From positions 6,411,814 through 6,475,813 of the forward strand of contig NZ_CP118164.1 of the NCBI RefSeq assembly GCF_028748185.1: a stretch of DNA of 64,000 nucleotides, given 5' to 3'. The first letter of the stretch is position 1, and every line of letters begins with the position of its first letter. Position numbers and translations under genes: made by a program. The notes below the pieces were generated by a model. It had not been told where the DNA came from and ran no database searches. It saw only the letters and a program-made list of their open reading frames with translations. Source of the stretch: Bremerella sp. P1 (GTDB taxonomy: Bacteria > Planctomycetota > Planctomycetia > Pirellulales > Pirellulaceae). This document shows, in pieces, positions 20,416-29,459 of this stretch.

Positions 20416-21621
20416 TTGCCGCACCCTGGAAATACGCAAACAGTTTATCTATCCGAGGGCTCCCTCGCAGAGCTCCCAAGGATTTGTCAGCAGTACGGTG
20501 CAACGCACACGTTCCTGGTTGTTGACGAAGTTGCGTACAAGCTGTCAGGAGCGGCGGCACAGCTGCGTCAGTTCCTTCCGCCCGATGCGATCACCCTTTT
20601 TAGTGGCTTCGAGCCGAACCCCAAGATAGAAGATGTGGAGCGCGGGGTTGCCAAATGTCGTGCCGCGAATCCTGACCTGGTGATTGCCTTGGGAGGAGGT
20701 ACGGCAATCGACCTCGCCAAGATGATCGCTTCGATGACGCGTCATAGGGAAAGTCCTCGCGACATCGCAGTTGGAGGTCTATCACTGCAACAAGGTACGT
20801 TACCTTTGGTCGCCGTTCCAACCACAGCTGGCACAGGAAGCGAAGCAACTCATTTTGCCGTCGTTTACGTTGATGGTCAGAAGTATTCGGTTGCCGATCC
20901 ATGCTTGCTACCAGCCGTTGCCGTGGTTGATCCCAAGCTGACCTATAGTGTTCCCACAAGAATGACTGCCGCAACCGGATTGGATGCCTTTTGCCAGGCC
21001 ATCGAATCGATCTGGGCGGTCGGCGCCACTGACGAATCGGTCGCGTATGCGACCTCCGCCGCGACGCTCGCTTTCGAGCACTTGCCAACGGCTACCAATG
21101 CTCCGACCCCTGAAGCTCGGCGTGCGATGAGCCTCGCTTCGCATCTCGCCGGCAAAGCAATCAACATTAGCAAGACGACGCTTCCTCACGCGATTTCCTA
21201 TGCGATAACCGCCGACTATGGTATTCCTCACGGGGCGGCTGTCGCGACAACCCTGAGCAGCGTTCTGGCCTATAACTTCGGTATCTCAAACTCAGATTGT
21301 GCCGACCAGCGAGGCACTGATCATGTTCGGAAGCGGCTATCGCTGATTCTCGATATTTTGAAGGCGGCATCCGTAGAAGAAGCCTGCCGGCAGATTGAAG
21401 CATTCGTCAGCTCACTTGGCTGTAAGCCAACCCTCGCTGCCGCTGGTATCCGTACGGACGAAAGCCTGCGCGGTCTGGCTAGTCGGGTAAACGCTGCTCG
21501 GCTTTCTAACAATCCCCGCATGGCCAATCAGGAAGAACTATTTTCACTTCTTCAAGGTAGAGCGACGATCCTCAACGGAAGCCGACGCAAAACGATTCCG
21601 CCAAAAGCCACGGCCGGTTAA
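20416..21621 (+). CDS. Iron-type alcohol dehydrogenase, phosphonoacetaldehyde reductase-like
   Basis: 401 residues, TTG start with AGGG nine bases upstream; no ATG fits. NAD(P) binding is shown by LGGGTAIDLAK (92-102), and PTTAGTGSEAT is a family hallmark. Expected metal ligands are D190, H258 and H272; the usual second ligand His is Gln194 (TGLDAFCQAIES). The segment AGKAINISKTTLPHAISY resembles hydroxyethylphosphonate dehydrogenases (PhpC-like), which interconvert phosphonoacetaldehyde and 2-hydroxyethylphosphonate. The next gene, phnX, uses phosphonoacetaldehyde, which supports this call. A general Fe-ADH is the fallback. Confidence 0.75.
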   Translation: MPHPGNTQTVYLSEGSLAELPRICQQYGATHTFLVVDEVAYKLSGAAAQLRQFLPPDAITLFSGFEPNPKIEDVERGVAKCRAANPDLVIALGGGTAIDLAKMIASMTRHRESPRDIAVGGLSLQQGTLPLVAVPTTAGTGSEATHFAVVYVDGQKYSVADPCLLPAVAVVDPKLTYSVPTRMTAATGLDAFCQAIESIWAVGATDESVAYATSAATLAFEHLPTATNAPTPEARRAMSLASHLAGKAINISKTTLPHAISYAITADYGIPHGAAVATTLSSVLAYNFGISNSDCADQRGTDHVRKRLSLILDILKAASVEEACRQIEAFVSSLGCKPTLAAAGIRTDESLRGLASRVNAARLSNNPRMANQEELFSLLQGRATILNGSRRKTIPPKATAG

Positions 21622-21657
21622 CCCAATATTCATCGCAGTCCTTACACTTAAGATCCC

Positions 21658-22473
21658 ATGACCCCATCCAATAGCAGTATTCAGCTTGTCGTTTTTGACT
21701 GGGCCGGCACAACCATCGATTTCGGTTCGTGTGCTCCGGCAACCGCTTTCGCCAAAGTCTTTGCTGCTCACGGTGTTCAGGTATCTGACGAAGAAGCACG
21801 TCGTCCGATGGGGTTGAATAAGCGGGAACATCTCGTCGCGATGCTCAGCAACTACGAGATCGCAAAACGCTGGCTCGATTCCAAAGGGACCTCCTGGACA
21901 GATGCCGATGTCTCGCAGATGTACGATCAATTCGTTCCGTATCAACTCGAAGCGATCCAACAAAGCAGTCAATTGGTGCCGCAGCTACTCGAGGTGGTCC
22001 GCAATTTACGGGCGGACGAAATCAAAATCGGTAGTACCACAGGCTACTTCCGCGCTGCGGCTGATTTGGTGTCCCAGGCAGCAGAGGAGCAGGGCTTTGT
22101 ACCCGACGCCAACGTCTGTGCCGACGATGTCCCCAAGGGCCGGCCGGCCCCGTGGATGATCTACCAACTCATGCAGACGCTCAACGTGTACCCTCCGCAA
22201 ACCGTCGTCAAGATCGGTGATACCGTCGCGGACATTGAAGCTGGGCGAAATGCCGGGTGTTGGACCGTCGGAATCTGTGACAGTAGCAGCATCATGGGCC
22301 TGAGTTGCGAAGAATATTGTCAGTTGGATACGGATGAAAAAACCAAGCGACTTGAAACAACGTCTGCCGTATTCCAGAACGCCGGCAGTCATTTTACGAT
22401 TGCCTCAATCGAAGATCTCCCGCGAGTCCTACGTCACATCAATCAGCGGCTTGCTGCTGGAGAACGTCCCTAA
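21658..22473 (+). CDS. phnX: Phosphonoacetaldehyde hydrolase (phosphonatase)
   Basis: 271 residues of the HAD superfamily. PhnX cleaves the C-P bond of phosphonoacetaldehyde to acetaldehyde and phosphate. The nucleophile Asp14 lies in [11 protein letters not shown], and the Schiff-base lysine that sets phosphonatase apart from other HADs is Lys55 in MGLNKREHL, in the cap domain. IGSTTGYF and [16 protein letters not shown] supply the remaining HAD motifs. It begins 36 bases after the Fe-ADH and 53 bases before the transporter. PhnW (AEP transaminase) is absent, so 2-aminoethylphosphonate is not the obvious substrate of this operon. Confidence 0.93.
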   Translation: MTPSNSSIQLVVFDWAGTTIDFGSCAPATAFAKVFAAHGVQVSDEEARRPMGLNKREHLVAMLSNYEIAKRWLDSKGTSWTDADVSQMYDQFVPYQLEAIQQSSQLVPQLLEVVRNLRADEIKIGSTTGYFRAAADLVSQAAEEQGFVPDANVCADDVPKGRPAPWMIYQLMQTLNVYPPQTVVKIGDTVADIEAGRNAGCWTVGICDSSSIMGLSCEEYCQLDTDEKTKRLETTSAVFQNAGSHFTIASIEDLPRVLRHINQRLAAGERP

Positions 22474-22526
22474 GCGATCTGTTTCAATCCGTTTACCCAA
22501 TCCGTTCCCCCAGAAACTTCTGACCC

Positions 22527-23828
22527 ATGAGTTCCGCCAGCCTACCGGATCAATCCTCGAAGCGATCAGAGTCTTTCTGGGCATTTTGGGCCGTCTTCGC
22601 CGCATTCGGTACGTACTTCTGCATGTACGGTTTTCGCAAGCCGTTCACAGTCGCCGAATATGACGGAACCATGGTCGGTGGAATCGACTTCAAGACGATC
22701 GTCGTCTCGACCCAAGTCCTGGGCTATATGTTGTCCAAGTTCCTTGGCATCAAGATCATTTCCGAGATGCCGCCGAAACGTCGTGCGATTGCCCTGCTCG
22801 GACTGATTCTAGCCGCCGAGGCCGCACTGGCTCTATTTGGCATCATGCCTCGTCCATGGAATGCGGTTGGGCTGTTTCTCAATGGATTGTGTCTGGGGAT
22901 GGTCTTTGGCCTGGTACTCGGTTTCCTGGAGGGGCGACGTCTTACCGAAGCACTGGTGGCCGGTCTTTGCACCAGCTTTATTCTCGCCGACGGGGTCACC
23001 AAGTCGGTCGGAGCGTGGCTATTGGCCAACGGAGTGCGTGAAGACTGGATGCCGTTCACGGCCGGACTGATCTTCTTGCTCCCCCTTTGCATATGCGTCG
23101 CGATGCTAACCAAGGTTCCCGCACCCAACGAACAAGATGTGGAAGCCAGGTCGCCCCGCGATACGATGACACCGCAAGATCGCTGGTCGCTCTTTAGCCG
23201 TTATGCCCTGGGGCTATCCATTCTGGTTGCCATCTACCTTTTGATCACCATCATCCGCAGCATCCGGGCTGACTTCGCCGCGGAATTATGGGGAGATCTA
23301 GGACAAGAAGCAGTTCCATTGCTTTTCACTCGCTCGGAGATGTGGGTTGCGTTGGGAGTCATGTTTGTGAATGGTCTTTCGATTTACGTTCGCAACAATC
23401 GCCTGGCCTTCTATCTATCCTTGGGAATATGTGCCCTTGGCTTTGTCATCGTCGCAGTCGCTTTGCTTGGACAACAAACGCAATCCATTGGGGCGTTTCA
23501 GTTCATGGTGCTCATTGGCTTTGGCCTATATCTACCCTATGTCGCGATCCACACCACCGTCTTCGAACGCCTTCTGGCGATGACCCGCGAACGAGGAAAC
23601 CTTGGTTTTCTCATGTATCTCGCAGATGCGTTTGGTTATTTGGGGTACGTGGTGATCATGTTCTCGCGTAACTTGTTTATCGGCCGCGAGAACTTCCTCG
23701 ACTTTTTCACTTCGGTATGTTGGATCGCCACGGGCGCGTCCCTCTTGGCGTTATTTGTCGCTTCGTTTTACTTCGTCAACCATGGCCGGCAGCCAGCGAC
23801 ATCATCTGCGATTGCGGAACGCGTTTAG
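22527..23828 (+). CDS. MFS-like transporter, DUF5690 family
   Basis: 433 residues with about 12 membrane helices. The opening TYFCMYGFRKPF, with a cytoplasmic RKPF after helix 1, and the overall pattern recall the DUF5690 branch of the major facilitator superfamily. It is the last gene of the PhoD/Fe-ADH/phnX run and has no other partner, so uptake of a phosphonate such as 2-hydroxyethylphosphonate is inferred. DUF5690 has no firmly established substrate that I know. It converges on the membrane-protein gene at 23856 with 27 bases between stops. Confidence 0.75.
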   Translation: MSSASLPDQSSKRSESFWAFWAVFAAFGTYFCMYGFRKPFTVAEYDGTMVGGIDFKTIVVSTQVLGYMLSKFLGIKIISEMPPKRRAIALLGLILAAEAALALFGIMPRPWNAVGLFLNGLCLGMVFGLVLGFLEGRRLTEALVAGLCTSFILADGVTKSVGAWLLANGVREDWMPFTAGLIFLLPLCICVAMLTKVPAPNEQDVEARSPRDTMTPQDRWSLFSRYALGLSILVAIYLLITIIRSIRADFAAELWGDLGQEAVPLLFTRSEMWVALGVMFVNGLSIYVRNNRLAFYLSLGICALGFVIVAVALLGQQTQSIGAFQFMVLIGFGLYLPYVAIHTTVFERLLAMTRERGNLGFLMYLADAFGYLGYVVIMFSRNLFIGRENFLDFFTSVCWIATGASLLALFVASFYFVNHGRQPATSSAIAERV

Positions 23829-23855
23829 TTCTTACAATGTGCTCTGGCTGACAAT

Positions 23856-26789
23856 CTATCGCCAGGTGAGCACGCGAAATAGACCTTTGCGACTGCGAAA
23901 TCTTTCCGGCATGGCCAGAAGATAGTCGCGAAAGATGCTCAGGAGCATCGACACAACAAAAAATATTCCGCCGCCGATCATCATGTAGACCGCCACGCCT
24001 TGGAGCTGCTCAGGCAGGCGGATGTAAACCACAAGCGTGCCAACGTACAGCAACATGGCAATAGCACCGAAGATGGTGGTGGAACGTATTCGGAACAAGA
24101 TTCCAGTCCCAAGCAGACTCAGTCCGACGGCGATCGCTCCTATTTCGTGGACCAGTCGCCAATACGTCGTTTCACTGTAAAACTCAAAACGTTGGCCTAG
24201 CAGGCCGGTCACCATCGGAGCGGCCATGAGCAGGCTGCCAACAACCAGTCCTAGTGTGACCCAATCGTCCTGACGCTCGCCTTCCTGGGCCCACCCAATG
24301 TGAGAAGCGATCAGCATCACGAATCCCAAAGCTGCCAATAAGATCTCTAGTTTCTGCCAAGGCTCAAGCGTCAGACCAAATGCAATCAGTAACAACGCAG
24401 AGCACCCCTGAAGTATGGCCAGGGCCACGTACCATCGACTGGCCACTCGGGGAACAACAAGTATCGACGCGAATAGCGAAGTGACAATCATTCCCAGCAA
24501 GAGAATCAACGTTCCGCCATGAAAACCCACCATCAGCAGACGATTCAGTCCCAGCAGCACACTACCAGTCCCAGCCAGGCTCAAAAGAACTTGTCCGCTG
24601 ACTCCAAGTGAACGACGTCCAGCCCCCGAGTCAGCACGTCCTAGATCCAATATGCGGTCCACGAGTATGACGACCAGCCCGATTAATCCAAACGTAAACA
24701 GCCCCACTTCATACGAAGTACCCCAATAGTGCTCTAGCTGCACCACGGCAGCGCTGCCGGCTAAAAGTGCCAGGATGTTCCCAGCTGACCGATTGGATAT
24801 GGTTGAGTAAATCACGAAAAACAGGCTCACTTCGAGAAGATAGAGTGCGAGCATCAGTTCGCTCGCTTGCCCTGTAAGTGGCTCCGTTCTCCGAATCGGT
24901 AGCACGTAGGCGGAAGCGATCACAGCGAGCGTGAGCAGTCCCGTTCCGCACAAAGCCGCTACCAGCACGTTCGCGCCGATTTGATTGCCGAATCGTCTCG
25001 CCACGAGACAATACCCTAGCGGAACGATCATCAGCAACGGGCCAGCCAGATCCCAAGCTTCCCAGTTCAACAAGGCCAATCCACTAAACACGGTCAATAG
25101 CACGGCGATGCATGAGCATATCGCGTACGTCATGCCTAGATACACTTGCCGGTCTCGCGCCATCCATAGGCCCAGCCAGCACGCCACTGCGGTTGTCCCT
25201 ATGGCGGCAGCAAACAACAGCGTTATCTCTTGAGCTAGGAAGAATTGGAAGTTCGTTCGAAGATATCCAGCAATTGCCATCGACAAGGGAACCAGTAGAA
25301 ACACGCACGCCATCGTCTGCATCGTGGTAGACAATGTGATCGATCGATTTCCCTCTTGCTCTGCCTTCCTCAGGCTGCCGGTGGCCCAGGCAAATGCCTG
25401 GAAGACAATTGCCGTCACCGCCACGACCAGCATAATGAGTTCTGCCGTTACCGGGACTGGCAGCGCGTCGACGAACATCACCTCGGCCCAGAGAAAAGTG
25501 GCGATCCCTCCGCAGACCCAAACCGCCTGTCGTGTCACGAACAAGTAGGAATAGCCATAAAGATATGTCGCACCGAGGCAAAGACCGACGGCCAGCAACT
25601 TCAATTTGGTGCTTGTCACCAGTGATGGCTCATCGAAGGGCAATGGGCCATTCCACCAGAGACTCCACAAGTCGGACAATACCCCGCCGTAGGTCCAGGA
25701 ACTGACCGTCCAACTCACGAGCACGAAAAGTCCACCCAAGAGGACACAATGTCCGGCACGATAGAAAGCCCTGCCAAAGTCTTCGCGGTTGAACGGCCCA
25801 TCACCGGGGACGAACGCTCTCTCGGCATGGATTGCGACGGCACCAATAGCAATCAACAGCGAGGAAACCGCGGCGCCTTCCCAGAATCTGGCGACACTTT
25901 GGTCGCCCAAGATCATCAGCCCGGTAAGCGTGATGCCCCCGACCATTGCATAGGCGAATAGGGAATCACGAACTAAGTACGCACAAGAAGCATAGAGGAC
26001 GGCGATGACCAGGGCAGGAATCCACAGGTGCCCTCCCTCATCTAAAACAATCAAACCCTGAGCATCATAGTACCAAAGATGCAGGGGCATGACCAAACAA
26101 GCCAACAACGTAAGCCCACGGCCGGCCGTTTCGTATCGCGTGAATCGCAGCAAGTAGGCACCGCTTCCAAGTACCGCGAGGTTTGCGACCGCTGCGCACG
26201 CCGCAATCACCTTCGGGTCGTCAAAGAAACCTTGAGTCGCAAGCCAAATAACCAGCCCCAAAACTAAAAGGGCCGAACCGAGCATCATCAAGTATTGGAG
26301 GCTCCGCGGATCTAAGACGGCCTCGAGAAGTCGACCAGCGATCGAGTACGACACCTTATGGTCGTTCTCGACAGCGGAACCATCGTCGGTGGATAGATCA
26401 ACATCTGGTTCAGGTGCCGCCTCTTTCTCATGGTTCTCCCCGTGCCGCTCGACCGTCTGATTGATCTCCGTTTCTAGCTCTCCCTCAATGCGCTGATTCT
26501 CTCGTTTCAGGTTCGCCACCAAATGTTCGGGAAGACGCCCTTCGCGTACGTGTTGGTCTAGCTCATGGCTGAGAAAAGCACGGTAGCGCAGCTGTTGCCG
26601 CGGGCCTCTTGGGGCCTCGTCTTCTTCGGGAGGCCTTAGGTATTCACACGGCTCGTCTGTGGCATCTAGTCGTTGCAGCCATGCTTCGTAGAACTCTTGA
26701 ACGCTGGCGTCCAGCTTCCAATATTTTAGATTTTGCATGGCAAACTGGATTGCCTGACGAAGATCTTGCCGACGATCGGACGGTGACAT
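23856..26789 (-). CDS. Very large polytopic membrane protein
   Basis: 977 residues. The N-terminal ~165 residues are charged and soluble, ending in a Glu-rich, partly coiled-coil stretch (about 100-150). The rest is a near-continuous array of some 25 or more hydrophobic helices with short loops and almost no large soluble domain. This recalls DUF2339/DUF2157-type proteins, but I could not match it to either. No catalytic motif is visible. Function is unknown; cell-envelope polymer handling would be a guess. Confidence 0.7.
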   Translation of the reverse strand: MSPSDRRQDLRQAIQFAMQNLKYWKLDASVQEFYEAWLQRLDATDEPCEYLRPPEEDEAPRGPRQQLRYRAFLSHELDQHVREGRLPEHLVANLKRENQRIEGELETEINQTVERHGENHEKEAAPEPDVDLSTDDGSAVENDHKVSYSIAGRLLEAVLDPRSLQYLMMLGSALLVLGLVIWLATQGFFDDPKVIAACAAVANLAVLGSGAYLLRFTRYETAGRGLTLLACLVMPLHLWYYDAQGLIVLDEGGHLWIPALVIAVLYASCAYLVRDSLFAYAMVGGITLTGLMILGDQSVARFWEGAAVSSLLIAIGAVAIHAERAFVPGDGPFNREDFGRAFYRAGHCVLLGGLFVLVSWTVSSWTYGGVLSDLWSLWWNGPLPFDEPSLVTSTKLKLLAVGLCLGATYLYGYSYLFVTRQAVWVCGGIATFLWAEVMFVDALPVPVTAELIMLVVAVTAIVFQAFAWATGSLRKAEQEGNRSITLSTTMQTMACVFLLVPLSMAIAGYLRTNFQFFLAQEITLLFAAAIGTTAVACWLGLWMARDRQVYLGMTYAICSCIAVLLTVFSGLALLNWEAWDLAGPLLMIVPLGYCLVARRFGNQIGANVLVAALCGTGLLTLAVIASAYVLPIRRTEPLTGQASELMLALYLLEVSLFFVIYSTISNRSAGNILALLAGSAAVVQLEHYWGTSYEVGLFTFGLIGLVVILVDRILDLGRADSGAGRRSLGVSGQVLLSLAGTGSVLLGLNRLLMVGFHGGTLILLLGMIVTSLFASILVVPRVASRWYVALAILQGCSALLLIAFGLTLEPWQKLEILLAALGFVMLIASHIGWAQEGERQDDWVTLGLVVGSLLMAAPMVTGLLGQRFEFYSETTYWRLVHEIGAIAVGLSLLGTGILFRIRSTTIFGAIAMLLYVGTLVVYIRLPEQLQGVAVYMMIGGGIFFVVSMLLSIFRDYLLAMPERFRSRKGLFRVLTWR

Positions 26790-26953
26790 ATGCAGTTTCC
26801 CGAGTTATAGGCGCAAACATCTTCGGATCTGAAGAAAATCCGTCGCTAATAACATCGCGAAACGACCAGGCAAACGGGTCGAAGAATTTAGAAGTTCATC
26901 TTCGGTGGAATAAGACGGACGGGTTACCTGACGAATCGACAGAGAACTTGTAT

Positions 26954-28144
26954 CTATTCGCTAAGAAGCGTTTTCCGAAAACTGCGCGGCGTGGTTCCGA
27001 ACTTCTTGCGAAAGGCTATACCAAATCGCGTGGCATTGCTGAAGCCGGAACTCAGTGCGACCTCGGTTATGGATAGGTCGCGATTTAAAAGCAATTCCTT
27101 GGCACGCTCTAGCTGCACCCGGCGGATTTCCTCTGCCGGTGTTCGCCCCAAGTAGGATTTGAACTGAATCTCTAGGCTGCGACGTGAAAGAGGGACTTCC
27201 CTCAAGATATCATCCACTCCAATCCCTTGGTGCGTATGGTTTTGGATGAATCGCAAGGCACGTACGATCATGGGGTCATCGATCGCTAAAAAATCGGTCG
27301 ATTGACGGCTGGCAACGCCCTGCGGCGGAATCAGTACGGGCTCACTCGGGGCACTCTTACCTTCCATCATCTGATGAAGCATCGCCGCCGCCTCATAACC
27401 AATTCGTTCGCAAGCAAGCGAGACAGCCGAGAGGGGAGGCGTCGAAACCTCGCACAGAAGGTCATCCGAGTCACCTGCCAAGATCGCAAAGTCGTCCGGT
27501 ACGCGAATCGACGAGAAGTGGCAGACTTCGGCCAACTGGCGAGCATGATGGGCATCGACCGCCAGGATGGCAATGGGGCGTGGAAGCGAATGCAGCCAGC
27601 GATTGACGCGGCGCTGCTGCTCTCCCCAAGACATCTTTCGCCCTGCACGGTATCCGGGGCGATAGGTATGGCACTCGTGTCCACGGATGGCTACCGCCTG
27701 CTGAAAGGCTTCGCCCCGATTGTTCGAATAGCGATGGCTCGGCGGGGCAAAGTAAGCAAACTGCTTGAACCCTCTTGCCAACAGGTGTTCCACCGCAAGC
27801 TCTGCCCGGGCAGCCTCGTCCGTGACAACTCGTCCAATCCCAGGCACCGATGGTCCCACGTCGTCGACGTCTACGGCGGGGATTTTATGTTGCTGGATCT
27901 GATCGATTTGCTGTCGCGATGACAATCTGGCAATCACACCGTGACCTCGCCATCCGTCCGGCAAAGACGAACGCTGTTCATGGTCACGAGGGTCAATTAG
28001 TAAATGCCAAAGGGCGTTCTTCTCTGCGTATTGAGCAATACCTCGAATTATTCGACGCCCCCAGCTCGTCTCAGTTTCGACCATCACGGCGACGACCTGG
28101 ACCAGGAGTTTTTCGTCAGATGGTTTTGCTGTGTTCGTCATCAT
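26954..28144 (-). CDS. XylR-like transcriptional regulator (LacI-type sensor, AraC-type HTH)
   Basis: 396 residues. The N-terminal ~270 residues are a periplasmic-binding-protein-like sugar sensor (WGRRIIRGIAQYAE, VTDEAARAELAVEHLLARGF, LAVDAHHARQLAEVC). The C-terminal ~100 residues carry two helix-turn-helices of the AraC family (LERAKELLLNRDLSITEVA, FGIAFRKKFGTTPRSF). This is the XylR architecture, used widely in planctomycetes to sense sugars. It is divergent from anmK across a 226-base gap, so amino-sugar control of the 28-35 kb locus is the natural inference; xylose genes are absent. Confidence 0.88.
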   Translation of the reverse strand: MMTNTAKPSDEKLLVQVVAVMVETETSWGRRIIRGIAQYAEKNALWHLLIDPRDHEQRSSLPDGWRGHGVIARLSSRQQIDQIQQHKIPAVDVDDVGPSVPGIGRVVTDEAARAELAVEHLLARGFKQFAYFAPPSHRYSNNRGEAFQQAVAIRGHECHTYRPGYRAGRKMSWGEQQRRVNRWLHSLPRPIAILAVDAHHARQLAEVCHFSSIRVPDDFAILAGDSDDLLCEVSTPPLSAVSLACERIGYEAAAMLHQMMEGKSAPSEPVLIPPQGVASRQSTDFLAIDDPMIVRALRFIQNHTHQGIGVDDILREVPLSRRSLEIQFKSYLGRTPAEEIRRVQLERAKELLLNRDLSITEVALSSGFSNATRFGIAFRKKFGTTPRSFRKTLLSE

Positions 28145-28216
28145 CGGACATCGATTTAGTGATCTTCGGGCTATAAAGAGCTTCCTTGCATTCTAGCTTT
28201 TCTTAGCCATGGCTAT

Positions 28217-28231
28217 TGCGCAGAAGCGAGA
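28217..28231 (+). promoter_or_regulatory. Candidate operator, copy 1 of 15-base motif
   Basis: TGCGCAGAAGCGAGA lies between the XylR-like regulator and anmK. A 14/15 match occurs at 31466-31480 in the murQ/symporter gap. Two such long matches in the only two divergent gaps of one pathway suggest a shared regulator site. A perfect 12-base palindrome (TAGCCATGGCTA) abuts it at 28204-28215. Confidence 0.45.
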
Positions 28232-28370
28232 ATTATTTATCAAATTGCTCATGTCGTTTTGCTGGGGGCTATCTTCAACTCAGCAGAGGAGTAAGCTGAA
28301 TCGAACGTTGCCAATCCATTGCCGACACCTTCCCCGCATCAGGGTGGAAAACGAGTGCGCTAAGGTACCC

Positions 28371-29456
28371 ATGAGCGAGAGTCAGCACCATCGTCGCACT
28401 GTTATTGGACTCATGAGCGGCAGTTCCGCCAAAGGAGTTGATACAGCGCTCATCTCGACTGACGGCGAAGATTTCGTAAAGTTTCACGGAGGATTACGGC
28501 ATCCTTACGACGAAGAGCTACGATCGCGGATTCTGGAAGCCTCGCAGCACAACATTCGCTTGAACGAGCTGTTGTTGCTGGAACGTGAGATTACCCTGCA
28601 TCACGCCGAGGCCGTCGACGTTCTCAAACAACAGCTGGGAACCATCGCGAATTCAGCCAAGCTGATTGGTTTTCACGGCCATACGGTACGTCACCTTCCC
28701 AATGATGGAGTGACCATGCAGTTGGGCAATCCTTGGCTTCTGGCCGAGAACACCGGGCTGCAAGTTGTCTCAGATTTCCGACGCCGCGACATGGCTCGCG
28801 GCGGGCGGGGTGCGCCGCTGGCTTCCTTCTTTCACCAGGCCTTATTCCACGACGAGAAGTTTCCCGTTGGGGTACTTAACCTGGGAGGTATTGCCAATCT
28901 GACCTGGCTTGGCGCGGACGGGTCGATCGTCGCCGCAGATACCGGCCCCGGGTGTGGTCTCTTGGATGAGTGGACCCAGGAAATGGCGGGACTTAGCCAC
29001 GATATCGATGGCAAGCTTGCTAGCCGTGGTACCGTTCAACAGGTGCTTGTTGATGACTTTCTTTCTGCACCCTATTTTCAGCGACCACTTCCAAAGTCAG
29101 CAGATCGCTTCGAATTCGACCATATCGATGTTTCCGGTTTGAGCGTCGAAGATGGTGCTGCCACGCTTTGTGCCGTAACCGTAGGGGCTGTGGAAGCCGC
29201 AATCGCTACGATGCCAGGGCCTCTGGGGATCCTCTGGGTAACCGGAGGTGGAGCGCATCATCCGGTGATTATGAAGAGTCTTCGTGAGAGATACCCGATG
29301 GTAAGAACCATCGATCAGCGCAATCTGAGTCCGGTGACTCTCGAAGCAGAATGTTTCGCCTGGTTGGCCGTACGTAGCTTGCGAAATCTACCACTAACCA
29401 TTCCGGAAACAACCGGTTGCTCGCAACCGACCACCGGCGGATTTGTGACGCCGTAA
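28371..29456 (+). CDS. anmK: Anhydro-N-acetylmuramic acid kinase
   Basis: 361 residues from the ATG at 28371 (AAGG five bases upstream). AnmK opens and phosphorylates 1,6-anhydro-MurNAc to MurNAc-6-phosphate, feeding MurQ. Strong family marks: FHGHTVRH, SDFRRRDMARGGRGAPL, LNLGGIANL, ADTGPGCGLLDEW with the catalytic Asp190, and VTGGGAHHP. One oddity: the phosphate loop normally read as SGTSxDG is SGSSAKG, with Lys21 in place of Asp. It converges on the BadF-type kinase with 3 bases between stops, in a locus of matching function. Confidence 0.9.
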   Translation: MSESQHHRRTVIGLMSGSSAKGVDTALISTDGEDFVKFHGGLRHPYDEELRSRILEASQHNIRLNELLLLEREITLHHAEAVDVLKQQLGTIANSAKLIGFHGHTVRHLPNDGVTMQLGNPWLLAENTGLQVVSDFRRRDMARGGRGAPLASFFHQALFHDEKFPVGVLNLGGIANLTWLGADGSIVAADTGPGCGLLDEWTQEMAGLSHDIDGKLASRGTVQQVLVDDFLSAPYFQRPLPKSADRFEFDHIDVSGLSVEDGAATLCAVTVGAVEAAIATMPGPLGILWVTGGGAHHPVIMKSLRERYPMVRTIDQRNLSPVTLEAECFAWLAVRSLRNLPLTIPETTGCSQPTTGGFVTP

Positions 29457-29459
29457 TTG

